Source: Pseudogemmobacter faecipullorum
GTDB lineage: Bacteria; Pseudomonadota; Alphaproteobacteria; Rhodobacterales; Rhodobacteraceae
DNA: 64,000 bases
Direction: 5' to 3'
Assembly: GCF_020539525.1 (NCBI RefSeq)
Contig: NZ_JACDXX010000001.1
Coordinates: forward strand, 186,001 to 250,000
Shown: one piece after another, positions 29,301 through 37,651 of the stretch
Position numbering within the stretch: position 1 is the first letter of the stretch
Layout of the letters: each line of letters starts with the position of its first letter
Notes under the pieces: generated by a model
The model's database searches: none
The model's input: only the letters and a program-made list of their open reading frames with translations
Told to the model about the DNA's origin: nothing
Translations under genes and position numbers: made by a program

Positions 29301-32300
29301 AAGGGCAGCCGGGCGCAGGCCGCGCTGCCAGCGACGTCCGCCGCGCAGGGCGGCAACCGCCCCGCCATCGGCCATGGCCTCCTCGATTAACGTATCGGCC
29401 AGCGCCGCAGCGCCCTCCGGTGCCCCCAGCTCAAGATCGATCTGCGTGAGGCTGACACCCGGCAGCTCACGCGCCCCCGCCAGCACCGGCCCCAGCACCA
29501 TGGCCTTGCCGGGCCAGGGCAGAGCCTCGCCCTTCAGCCGCGCCGCGCCATTGGTCGCCACCACCAGCTTCAGATCCCGGGCCAGGTTTTCATCGGCCAG
29601 CGCCTGCAGCAGGAACAGAAGCGACCAGAAGCCCTGCTCCTGGATCTTCTGGGCAAAGCTCGATCCGGGGCGGAAGCTCTCGCCCCTGGCCAGCAGCCAG
29701 CCATGCAGGATGCGGGTCGGGGTCAGGCCGCGTCCGGTCAGATGCTGGATCAGCTGATCATAGCCCTCGCGCCCGCGCTCAGACGGCAGGGTGTAATGCC
29801 CGCCCGCCGTCTCGGCAAAAGTGTCGCCCGCTGTCACCAGAACCGCACGGTGGCCTGCGGCCTGGAGCCGGGCGGCGGCGGCAGCGGCAATGCCCTCGGC
29901 ATCGGCAAAGATCAGCCAGGTCCCGGGTGACAGATCGGCCAGATCGCCGATCTCGGCCCCGGCTTCCTTCGGTCGCCAATGCGCCTTCCAGCCCCAGTCG
30001 CGCAGATTTTCAGCCCGGGCCGGGGCGGCTGCCTCAGCCGCCTCGCGCTGCTGGCCGGGGGGAATGAAATAGGATTTGCGCTGAAAGGCATAGCCGGGCA
30101 GCGGCAGGCGCAGCCGCGCCTTGCCGCCCCAGATCTGGGCCCAGTCGGTCTGTAGCCCGCAGGCCCAGAGCCGCGCAATCGAGCCGATCAGCCAGGCGTC
30201 ATCGCTGATCTTCTGCGCCGGATGGCGCAAAGCCGGAACCAGCGCCCCCTGAGCAATGCCATTCGCGCCGGCAAGCGAGGACAGCGCCCTGCCCGGCCCC
30301 ATCTCCATGAAGATCCGCCCCGGCACCGCGCCGAGCGTGGCGAGGCAATCGCGAAAACGCACGGTATTGCGCAGATGCGCCACCCAATATTCGGGATCGC
30401 AGGCCTCGGCGGCGCTGAGTTCGCGCCCGCTGCGGTTTGAGATGATCGGGATCTGCGGCGCGCTGAGGCTCAGCCCCTGCAAAAACGCCCGGAAGTCCTG
30501 CAGGATCGGCTCAAGCATCCGGCTGTGGGCGGCGATATTGATCGCCACCCTCTGCGCCTCAATCTCATCCGCGGCAAGGCGTTCGCTGAGCGCCTGCAAT
30601 GCCGCATCCGGACCCGAGACCACGCAAAGCCCCGGCCCGTTGACCGAGGCCATATCAAGATCGTCACGCAGATAGGGGGCGAGATCGGCCTCGGATAAAG
30701 GCACCGACAGCATTCCCCCGGCAGGCACGGTGTCAAACAGCCTGCCGCGCAGGGTGACCAGCGCGATGCAATCCTCAAAAGACATCACCCCGGCAAGAGC
30801 GGCAGCGGTGTTCTCGCCCATGGAATGGCCGACCAGCGCCACCGGATGCACCCCCCAGGAGGCATAGAGTTTTGCCAGCGCATATTCGGTGATCATGATC
30901 AGCGGCAGCTGCAGCGAGGGGCGTTTCAGCGCCTCATCCGCCGCAGCTTCCTCCCCGGGCGCGGGCAGCCAGAGCGCGCGGATATCCTGATCGGTCAGGG
31001 TGGCGAGATGGGCCAGCCCCGCATCCATCACATCGGCAAAGACCGGCTCGGTCTCGTAAAGATCGCGTGCCATACCGGCATATTGCGCCCCGCCGCCGGG
31101 GAACATGAAGATCACCTCCGGAGCCTCGCCCAGAGGCTCATGGTCAAAAACCAGACGCGGATCGCTGCCCGCGAGCAGATCTGCCGCCTGGTCATGGCTT
31201 TCGGCCACCAGCACCCGGCGCTTTTCAAAGGCGCGGCGGCCCTCTTTCAGGGTAAAGGCCACATCGGCCAGATCCTGTTCCGGATGGGCCCGCAGATGCG
31301 CCGCCAGCCGCGCCGCCTGGTCGTTCAGCGCCGCTTTCGAGCGCGCCGAAAGCACCAGCGGCTGCACTGGCCAGTCGCTTTCTTCGGCCTTTGCGCGGCG
31401 CGGCGCCTCTTCCAGCACCGCATGGGCATTGGTGCCGCCCACGCCAAGGCTGTTGACGCCCGCGCGCAGAACCGGCGCCACCCAGGGGCTCAGCGCATGA
31501 TTGACCCGGAAGGGTGAGGTTTCAAAATCAATCGCCGGATTGGGCGCCTCATAGCCAAGGCTCGGCGGCAGCTCGCGGTGATGCAGCGACAAAGCCACTT
31601 TGATCAGACTGGCCACCCCGGCGGCGGTATCGGTGTGGCCGATATTGGTTTTGACCGAGCCGATCCGGCAATGCCCGGTGGCAGAACCGCTTTCGCGGAA
31701 GGCATCGGTCAGCGCCGCCACCTCAATCGGATCGCCGAGATAGGTGCCGGTGCCATGGCATTCGACATAGGTCACACTGTCAGAGCTGACCCCGGCCAGG
31801 GCCTGGGCCTCGGCGATACAGGCCGACTGACCATCGACGCTGGGGGCCAGATAGCCCGCCTTAGCCGCGCCGTCATTATTGATCGCCGTGGCCTTCAGGA
31901 TCGCCCAGATATGATCGCCGTCCCGGATCGCATCTGTGGCGCGGCGCAGCACCACGCAGCCCGCTCCCGAGCCGAAAACCGTGCCCTGGGCGCGGTGGTC
32001 AAAGGCATGGCAATGGCCATCGGGCGAGAGGATCTCACCCTCCCGGAAGAGATAGCCGCGCGCATGGGGCAGCTCGATGGTGACACCGCCCGCCAGTGCC
32101 ATATCGCATTCGCCGTTCAGAAGCGCCTGGGCCGCGTAATGCACCGCCACCAACGAGGTCGAGCAGGCGGTCTGCACATTGACCGAAGGGCCTTTGAGAT
32201 CAAGGATATGGCTGACCCGGGTCGAGAGGAAATCCTTGTCATTGCCGGTATGGCGCAACAGGAACATCCCGGTCTCTTCGACCAGATCGCGGTTTGAGCA

Positions 32301-32723
32301 CAGGTTGAAATAGAAATAGCTGCCCATACCGCAGCCGGCCCAGACCCCGATCGAGCCGTTGAATTTTTCCGGCGGATGGCCCGCGTTTTCCAGCGCCTCC
32401 CAGGCCACTTCGAGGAACTGGCGGTGCTGCGGATCGAGGATTGCCGCTTCTTTCGGCGAGAAGCCGAAGAATTCGGCATCAAAGGTCTCAAAGCCCTCGA
32501 GAACGGCGGCGGCAGGCACGTAATTCGGCCGCGCCAGCTTTGCCGGGCTTTCGCCACTCGCGAGCAGCTCTTCGCGCGAAAGGCTGCGGATCGCCTCGAT
32601 CCCTTCGCGAAGGATGTGCCAGTAGCCCTCAAGATCCGAGCATCCCGGCAGATGCGCGCTCATCCCGACGATTGCAATGTCGGTCTCGCTCAGTCCGGGC
32701 CGATTGTTCCGCTCGTCCTTCAT
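26331..32723 (-). CDS. Type I modular polyketide synthase, KS-AT-KR-DH-ACP-TE
   Basis: A 2130-residue single module. Ketosynthase 14-440 with Cys187 (QTACSTS), His323 (ECHGTG) and His363 (NIGHTD); acyltransferase 535-840 with Ser634 (GHSMGE); ketoreductase 900-1370 with TGGFGGIG at 1157 and Tyr1321; dehydratase-like 1390-1655 with His1406 and Asp1574 (HPALADLATG) but one extra residue in the HxxxGxxxxP motif; acyl carrier with Ser1786 (LGGHSL); thioesterase from about 1865 with Ser1938 (GFSGG) and a C-terminal GDHDSM His. KR precedes DH, the reverse of the usual order. ATG at 32723 follows GAAGGGG. First gene of the operon; it would extend a starter by one acyl unit and release it. Confidence 0.96.
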   Translation of the reverse strand: MKDERNNRPGLSETDIAIVGMSAHLPGCSDLEGYWHILREGIEAIRSLSREELLASGESPAKLARPNYVPAAAVLEGFETFDAEFFGFSPKEAAILDPQHRQFLEVAWEALENAGHPPEKFNGSIGVWAGCGMGSYFYFNLCSNRDLVEETGMFLLRHTGNDKDFLSTRVSHILDLKGPSVNVQTACSTSLVAVHYAAQALLNGECDMALAGGVTIELPHARGYLFREGEILSPDGHCHAFDHRAQGTVFGSGAGCVVLRRATDAIRDGDHIWAILKATAINNDGAAKAGYLAPSVDGQSACIAEAQALAGVSSDSVTYVECHGTGTYLGDPIEVAALTDAFRESGSATGHCRIGSVKTNIGHTDTAAGVASLIKVALSLHHRELPPSLGYEAPNPAIDFETSPFRVNHALSPWVAPVLRAGVNSLGVGGTNAHAVLEEAPRRAKAEESDWPVQPLVLSARSKAALNDQAARLAAHLRAHPEQDLADVAFTLKEGRRAFEKRRVLVAESHDQAADLLAGSDPRLVFDHEPLGEAPEVIFMFPGGGAQYAGMARDLYETEPVFADVMDAGLAHLATLTDQDIRALWLPAPGEEAAADEALKRPSLQLPLIMITEYALAKLYASWGVHPVALVGHSMGENTAAALAGVMSFEDCIALVTLRGRLFDTVPAGGMLSVPLSEADLAPYLRDDLDMASVNGPGLCVVSGPDAALQALSERLAADEIEAQRVAINIAAHSRMLEPILQDFRAFLQGLSLSAPQIPIISNRSGRELSAAEACDPEYWVAHLRNTVRFRDCLATLGAVPGRIFMEMGPGRALSSLAGANGIAQGALVPALRHPAQKISDDAWLIGSIARLWACGLQTDWAQIWGGKARLRLPLPGYAFQRKSYFIPPGQQREAAEAAAPARAENLRDWGWKAHWRPKEAGAEIGDLADLSPGTWLIFADAEGIAAAAAARLQAAGHRAVLVTAGDTFAETAGGHYTLPSERGREGYDQLIQHLTGRGLTPTRILHGWLLARGESFRPGSSFAQKIQEQGFWSLLFLLQALADENLARDLKLVVATNGAARLKGEALPWPGKAMVLGPVLAGARELPGVSLTQIDLELGAPEGAAALADTLIEEAMADGGAVAALRGGRRWQRGLRPAALPEEALALPQGAHVMITGGFGGIGLALAEEMTRRHGAKISLIARAALPEGAAREAWLARHGAGDAISRRLMALARLEAIAAGAGGAVRVLQADVADLYEMQAARDAAIQAFGPVEMLIHAAGVVADGPLLAKAPQEAEEVFAPKLHGTGVLDRLFPDGSIATMVLFSSSSTWTGPAGQVDYIAANEYLNAFAQSRAGGKTRVVALNWGIWQGVGMAAEALSDRMGRPEAPRLPIRQQMLSEAGFDAKGNRLFFGRFSTDHWLFDGHRTKAGAALIPGTAYLELAAEAWAAQGESGGFELCDLTFFRALDLAGGEQRQLRLRLGRSEEGYSYELQSFLKIGGREGWLTHATARLLPLGDRAPQIDPAAIAARLGPAETGEGLVSPQEEFLDFGPRWRVLQSRAWGEGEGLAHLALPAPYQAEPGEGWLVHPALADLATGWAMELIAGYRPDRLWVPVSYGGLRLYAPLTPRLVSHVRNAAENRADRPVAVFDVTLATPEGKVLAEITGFTIRRLDAALSFPTPDPRSLESDEGSAKPLSPAEERLVAAFRQGIRPEEGVAVFGRALNTGLSQIVVSSLDMPALIRQTGAAAEPSRSAAQAFERPDLGTDYLAPRDDIERSLAGFWQELLGVAQVGVEDDFFALGGHSLIAVRLFSMVKKTWSVDFPISVLFEAPTVAACAALIREAAGIAPGSSGEGEATTPRPAAKPARRYIHLVPMHQGEGGTKTPFFLVAGMFGNVLNLRHLAGLLGRERPFYGLQARGLYGEDQPHDSFTEAARDYLAELRQVQPSGPYLLGGFSGGGLIAWEMARQLEAGGEEVALLTLLDTPLPMRPVLTRQDKALIKLSEFRRKGLSYISEWRENRRAWAEAQRHAAGAAPETGFHNAAIERAFRAALPRYEMSQRQGATVLLRPPLDRHWKVSGGKYVSVAREYVTPDNDLTRFAPALQVVEVPGDHDSMVLEPNVRVLASRLKALLQALEAGEGAQPPGNAG

Positions 32724-32907
32724 ATCACCCCTTCACACCAGCCCCGGCAAACCGGGATGCGCCCCGGCCGCCCTGAAAGCCCGCCTGCTGCCCCGGCAGA
32801 TTAGCTTAAAGATCTGAACCGGCATACCCTGGACACCGGTATGGCCTTTTCCGGGCGCCGCGGGCGCAGGCGTCAGGATTTTGCCACAGCCGGCCCGGAT
32901 TTCCCCC

Positions 32908-34425
32908 CTATCCCTCGATAACCAGCCGCCGCGGCCGCGCCGGCCCGGCTCCCTGCCCGGGCGATGCTCCGGCCCTGTCCCCGGTCGCCTCGGGCGCCGT
33001 GCCTCCGGCGATACGGGCGCGCCGCTGCGCCTCGGCATAACCAAGCAGGGCCCCGGCGGTCAGCCAGGTGACCGGGGTCAGTGTCGCATTGGGCAAGAGA
33101 TCAGCCAGGTTCAGCGCATGGATCAGCGCCAGCGAGGCTGCGGCACGCGAAACCACCCCGCCCCTGGCCATGCCCTCGCGCAGCAGCAGCCAGACCGGCA
33201 TACATAACAGCCCGAACTGGGCGAGAAAGCCCAGCCAGCCAAAAGAGCCGATATGGATGATCCATGCCCCGTCCGCGATGCTGATATTCTCGCCCGTCGC
33301 CATGTCATGCACGAAGCCACGCCCATAGCCGCCCCAGCCAAACCAGGGGCGCACGGCGGCACGGTCAAGCAGGGCTTCTTCGTTCATCACGCGAAACCCA
33401 AAGGACTGGGCCCGCTCGGCATTCAGCGATGCAGCAAAATCCAGCACGCTGTTGACCGGCACCAGCTGCGCCCCCCGCAACATAGGATAGAGCACAACAA
33501 TCAGCGCCAGCACCGCACTGATCATCAGCAGGCCGCGCAGCCGGGCCATCAAGAGGAGCGGCACCGCACAGATCGCATAGAACACCGGGCCGAAAGATTT
33601 GCACAGGATCAGCAGCCCGGCCATGACCGGAAACAGCAGGATATTGCGCAGCCGTTCCCTCCCGGCGCTGTCGCGGATCAGCGCTGCACAGGCCAGCAAA
33701 GCGGAAAGCATGAAAAACGCCACCCACAGGCCATGCGGCATGAAGACAAAGGGGCGAAAGCCGCCAAAGCGCATCGCCTGAATGAAATCATGCTGGAAAT
33801 AGCCATAGATCCAGCTGTGCAGCTGCGGCGACAGCCGGGCCTCGATCAGGATCGGCACCAGATAGAGCAGCCCCCCCGCCAGCAGCGCGCCGAGCAGATC
33901 ACGGATCGCCTCGGGCCGGGCCAGATCCCGCCGGGCCAGAAACAGCGGCAGGATCAGCAGCCCCTGCATCGCAATGACCGCCAGGCTGTCGTAGATCCGC
34001 AGCGCGGGCAGGAATGTGCCATTGGCAAAGGCAATGACATCGCGGTTCGACAGCACTGTCATCAGCGGCGAGATCACAAAGCACAGGATCAGCAGCGTTG
34101 TAACCCGGCCGCCGGTGAAAACCGGCAGTCGCTGGCGCAGCCGCAGATATGAGATCACCGCGGCCGAGAGCGCCGGGAGCGTATGCTTATCAAGATCGGG
34201 CAAAACCGGCAGATCGATGCGCAGCAATTCGGGCAGAAACAGATAGGCTCCGAGCACCGACCAGATCAGCGCCCGCCCCGGCCCCAGACGGCTGTAGAGC
34301 AGCCAGACCACCAGCGGCCAGCTCAGCAAAGCAATCCAGGCAAGCGGAGTCGGGGTAAGATACAAGATAGAGTCAGATCCGCTGAGTGAAATTCCGCACT
34401 GCAGGCCCTGCGCCCCGGCTTTCAA
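32908..34425 (-). CDS. O-antigen polymerase/ligase-like membrane protein (Wzy type)
   Basis: An integral membrane protein with ten or more hydrophobic helices and a long periplasmic loop near residues 300-390 containing GFRVMNEEALLDRAA and FGWGGYGRGF, the usual layout of Wzy polymerases and WaaL ligases. Polymerisation of undecaprenyl-linked repeat units is the likely role given the flippase and Wzz genes nearby. The start is unclear: the extreme in-frame codon is a TTG at 34425, and another TTG at 34365 gives MYLTPTPLAWIALL, closer to relatives as I recall them. The Pro/Gly/Ala-rich C-terminal tail is cytoplasmic or unstructured. The PKS gene starts 184 bases downstream in the same direction. 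Confidence 0.85.
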   Translation of the reverse strand: MKAGAQGLQCGISLSGSDSILYLTPTPLAWIALLSWPLVVWLLYSRLGPGRALIWSVLGAYLFLPELLRIDLPVLPDLDKHTLPALSAAVISYLRLRQRLPVFTGGRVTTLLILCFVISPLMTVLSNRDVIAFANGTFLPALRIYDSLAVIAMQGLLILPLFLARRDLARPEAIRDLLGALLAGGLLYLVPILIEARLSPQLHSWIYGYFQHDFIQAMRFGGFRPFVFMPHGLWVAFFMLSALLACAALIRDSAGRERLRNILLFPVMAGLLILCKSFGPVFYAICAVPLLLMARLRGLLMISAVLALIVVLYPMLRGAQLVPVNSVLDFAASLNAERAQSFGFRVMNEEALLDRAAVRPWFGWGGYGRGFVHDMATGENISIADGAWIIHIGSFGWLGFLAQFGLLCMPVWLLLREGMARGGVVSRAAASLALIHALNLADLLPNATLTPVTWLTAGALLGYAEAQRRARIAGGTAPEATGDRAGASPGQGAGPARPRRLVIEG

Positions 34426-34632
34426 CGGCCCGGGTTCCGGCGCAGCTCAGTTACAATAGCTGCAGTCTATACCATCTGACCCGGCTTCCGGCTATCTTTC
34501 TGACAGCGGCCGGATCGCTGAAAACAGTTTGTTTACCCGATTTCACTGTCGCTTTCGCGCCGCTCCGGCCCTAGTCTCCCCTCGCCCGGCCCGACAGCCC
34601 GGCAGTGGCAGTCCCAAATTCCGGCGGTTCAG

Positions 34633-35382
34633 GTGAAGTTTTCCTACGGCGCAACCACGATCCGCATCACCCATGCCACGCGGCCGCAGCTGCTGCAGCA
34701 GGTGTCGCAGCATTTCGCTGACGGGCGCGGCTTTGCCCTGGCCACGATCAATCTGGACCATCTGGTAAAACTTCGCCGCGATCGCGATTTTCGCAAGGCC
34801 TATGCGGCGCAGGATATGGTGGTGGCCGATGGCAATCCCATCGTCTGGCTCTCGGCGCTGGCCGGGGACAGGGTCGGGCTGATGCCCGGATCGGATCTGG
34901 TCCGCCCGCTGGTCACAGCCGCCGCCGCCGCCGGGCGCAAAGTGTCGATGCTGGGGGCCACGGCCGAGGCGCTGGCCGCCGCGAGCACGCGTTTTGCCGC
35001 CGAAATCCCGGGCTACCTTCCCGGCGTGCTGATCGCGCCGCCGATGGGTTTTGACCCCGAAGGGCCAGCCGCCCGCGAGGCACTGGCACAGATCCGCGAT
35101 CAGGGGCCGGGCCTGTGCCTGATTGCCCTTGGGGCGCCAAAACAGGAAAAATTTGCCGCCCTTGGCCGCAGCCTTGCGCCGGAAACCGGCTTTGCCTCTG
35201 TCGGCGCCGGGGTGGAATTCATCTCGGGCCATCAGAGCCGGGCCCCGGCCTTCGTGCGGGCAATGGCGATGGAATGGGCCTGGCGCGCGCTCAGCGCGCC
35301 GCGGCGACTGATGCCGCGCTATGCTGCCTGCGCCGCGATCCTGCCGGGCGAGGCGCTCAGGGCATGGCGGCAGCGGCGCTGA
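34633..35382 (+). CDS. WecB/TagA/CpsF-family glycosyltransferase (GT26)
   Basis: Adds a sugar (N-acetylmannosamine-type or uronic in characterised members) to a lipid-linked intermediate. Signatures: ATINLDHLVKLRRDRDFRKAY, VVADGNPIVWLSAL, the conserved GAPKQEKF block, and SVGAGVEFISGHQSRAPAFVR; 249 residues is usual. The start codon is GTG at 34633 with only a weak ribosome site. It diverges from the Wzy-like gene across a 207-base promoter region and converges with the next glycosyltransferase with 11 bases between. Confidence 0.93.
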   Translation: MKFSYGATTIRITHATRPQLLQQVSQHFADGRGFALATINLDHLVKLRRDRDFRKAYAAQDMVVADGNPIVWLSALAGDRVGLMPGSDLVRPLVTAAAAAGRKVSMLGATAEALAAASTRFAAEIPGYLPGVLIAPPMGFDPEGPAAREALAQIRDQGPGLCLIALGAPKQEKFAALGRSLAPETGFASVGAGVEFISGHQSRAPAFVRAMAMEWAWRALSAPRRLMPRYAACAAILPGEALRAWRQRR

Positions 35383-35393
35383 GCCGGGCGGGC

Positions 35394-36404
35394 CTATTTA
35401 TACTCGATCAGGCCGCGCCGCCTGCCGCTGAGCCGCCCGAGATAATAGCCGATCGCCCCGATCGCCTCGGGAATTTTGCCGATCGTGGTAAAGAGGGCAG
35501 CCTCGGCCCCCGCCCGCCCCTCGGCCCGCCAGCGCCAGGCCAGCCGCGCCACCTGCAGCGGCCAGGCCAGCAACAGCAGCAGAAAGCCAGGCCAGAACAG
35601 CAGGCTCAGCCCCAGCGCCGCCAGCGGCAAAGCCGCCCCCCAGAGCAGCGCCCGGCGGGTTTCGGCGCGCCAGTGCCGGTCCGGGCCAGCTCCATGCAGC
35701 GCCGCGCCTTCGGCAAAAGCATGGCCCGCGCGTCTGGAACGGCGCCAGAACTGCCCGAACCGGGTCATCGCGGCATCATGCCAGGTCATCTCGGCATCGA
35801 TACGTCGGATCCGACCGCCCTGACGGCGCAGCCGCTGGCACAGTTCGGGCTCTTCACCGGCGATCAGATCCTCGCGGTAGCCGCCAAGCGCCAGCACCGG
35901 CTGCAGCCGCATCAGCGCGTCGCCGCCACAGGCCAGAGCCTCGCCCACCGGCGTGTTCCATTCGCGGTCGCAAAGCCGGTTATAGACCGAGGCCTGCGGT
36001 GCACGCTCGCGGCGCCGGCCACAGACCACCACCAGATCGGCCTCACGCGCGAAGGCCTGCAGCGCTGCCGGCACAAAGCCCTCGCGCAGGCTACAGTCGC
36101 CATCGAGGAACAGCACGAAACCGGCCTGCAGCTCGCCCCCGGCCAGCCGCTTCAGCCCGGCATTTCTTGCCCGGGCGGCGGTGAAGGGACGGTCGCTCTC
36201 CAGCCTCACCAGCCCGGCCCCGGCGGCAAGCGCCGCCTCGGGCGAGCCATCGTCCGAACCGCTGTCGACATAGATGATCTGCCGCACCACGCCCTGCAGC
36301 GAGGCGAGGCTGGCCAGCAGCCGCGCCCCCTCATTGCGGCCGATGACCACCGCATCCACCACCGGCACCGCATCCGGATCTGAAGATAGAGCATTCTGTC
36401 TCAT
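35394..36404 (-). CDS. Glycosyltransferase family 2 (exopolysaccharide type)
   Basis: A 336-residue GT-A enzyme: VDAVVIGRNEGARLL at the N-terminus, IIYVDSGSDDGS, ARARNAGL, and the DxD motif in FLDGDCSL. A mid-protein EEPELCQRLRRQG segment is the usual acceptor-side acid block. Two hydrophobic helices near residues 265-300 suggest membrane attachment, as in ExoM/ExoO-like enzymes. It is divergent from the Wzc-like gene and convergent with the GT26 gene. Donor and linkage are not predictable. Confidence 0.9.
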   Translation of the reverse strand: MRQNALSSDPDAVPVVDAVVIGRNEGARLLASLASLQGVVRQIIYVDSGSDDGSPEAALAAGAGLVRLESDRPFTAARARNAGLKRLAGGELQAGFVLFLDGDCSLREGFVPAALQAFAREADLVVVCGRRRERAPQASVYNRLCDREWNTPVGEALACGGDALMRLQPVLALGGYREDLIAGEEPELCQRLRRQGGRIRRIDAEMTWHDAAMTRFGQFWRRSRRAGHAFAEGAALHGAGPDRHWRAETRRALLWGAALPLAALGLSLLFWPGFLLLLLAWPLQVARLAWRWRAEGRAGAEAALFTTIGKIPEAIGAIGYYLGRLSGRRRGLIEYK

Positions 36405-36745
36405 GACCCGGGATCAGACAGCAGTGCGGCGCTTCTGTCAAAGCACGGCCGGGGCGATAACCGCCGTTCTCATCGCCGCAAGATCACGCGGTTGCGCTGC
36501 CTGCGGTCTTTGTTTTGCGGGCTTTCTCTGCTATGCAGAGGCTGCTGGGCGGGGGCCCGGATCCGTGGAGCCAGCCGGTCTTTTTGCTGTTCCGGCAGAA
36601 AGACAGAATGCGGTTACGGCCCCATGTGAGGCGGGCTGATCAGTTTTGCGGCGCGGTTTGCGCCAGGTGAGGCCCCTGGGTGATGACGCGTGACGAGAGC
36701 CTGTACCTTTTTGAAAAAAATGATCATTCTGAAGGGCATAAACTG
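36405..36745. other. Divergent intergenic region (GT2 / Wzc-like ATPase)
   Basis: About 340 bases that must hold promoters for both divergent genes. A weak sigma-70-like pair is visible on the plus strand (TTGTTT at 36510, TATGCA at 36532, 16-base spacer). An in-frame GTG at 36680 could extend the Wzc-like protein by 22 residues into this region. No other gene or RNA is apparent. Confidence 0.4.
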
Positions 36746-37642
36746 ATGTCAGCCGGGTCTGACGAGCCTGAGCCCGCCCCCCGTTCGTCCGCGAGACGCG
36801 GCTCGGTCTCGGTCTTTGCACCGGGCCGTCCGCGCAGCGATCTGCCGGTGGTGCTGGAGCAGAGCACCGGGCGCGAACTGATGATCGATGCGCGCAGCTT
36901 TGCCGCCCCCAACCCCTCACGGGTCTGGGAATCGCTGACCCGTTTCCGCCCCGATCCCGATTTTCTGGCCGGAAACGGATTGTTCCTTGATGCAGAACAG
37001 CATGAGGGGACACGTTATTTCGACATGCTGCGCACCCGGATTGCCCAGGCCATGGCAAAAGAGGGCTGGCGCAGCCTCGCCGTCACCTCGCCCTCGCAGG
37101 GCTGTGGCAAAAGTTTTCTGGCCGCCAATCTCGCACTGGCCCTGGCGCGCCTGCCCTCCTGCCGCACCGTGCTGATGGATCTTTCGCTGCGCGAGCCGCA
37201 GCTGGCCGGGCTGTTCGGACTGCGCGATGCCGGGCCGCTGGCCGATTATATGCATGGCGAACAGCCCCTCGAGGCGCATTTCCGCCGCCTCGGCAACAAC
37301 CTCGCGCTGGCGCTGAACGGCGCGCCGGTGGCCCGCGCCGCCGAGAGCCTGCAGGATCCGGAATTCGCCACGGCTTTTGAGGAAATGTTCAGCAGGCTAC
37401 AGCCCGATATGGTGATCTGCGACACCGGGCCAAGCCTGACCTCGGACGACCTCGTCTCCCTGGCCGGGCGGGTCGATGCCGTGCTGCTCGTCGTCGATGG
37501 CACCCGCAGCACTGCCGAAGAAATCGCCGCCTGTGAACGCCTGTTTGAAGGGCGGTTGCCGCTGCTCGCCGTGGTGCTGAACCGCAGCCAGGATCGCCGC
37601 TCATGGCTGCGGTTCTCCGGTCGTAAATCCCTGCACAACTGA
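36746..37642 (+). CDS. Polysaccharide co-polymerase ATPase, Wzc/CpsD (BY-kinase)-like
   Basis: A stand-alone cytoplasmic P-loop domain, as in CpsD/CapB, that normally partners a Wzz membrane subunit; the Wzz gene follows by nine bases. Walker A is SPSQGCGKSFLAANLALAL; Walker B is VICDTGPS. The Walker A' segment reads VLMDLSLREP, where BY-kinases have D-x-D-x-R: the second Asp is Ser. There is no Tyr-rich C-terminal tail (ends RKSLHN). It may be a regulatory ATPase without tyrosine-kinase activity. ATG at 36746 follows GAAGGG; GTG at 36680 is the alternative. Confidence 0.85.
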   Translation: MSAGSDEPEPAPRSSARRGSVSVFAPGRPRSDLPVVLEQSTGRELMIDARSFAAPNPSRVWESLTRFRPDPDFLAGNGLFLDAEQHEGTRYFDMLRTRIAQAMAKEGWRSLAVTSPSQGCGKSFLAANLALALARLPSCRTVLMDLSLREPQLAGLFGLRDAGPLADYMHGEQPLEAHFRRLGNNLALALNGAPVARAAESLQDPEFATAFEEMFSRLQPDMVICDTGPSLTSDDLVSLAGRVDAVLLVVDGTRSTAEEIAACERLFEGRLPLLAVVLNRSQDRRSWLRFSGRKSLHN

Positions 37643-37651
37643 AGGCAGATC

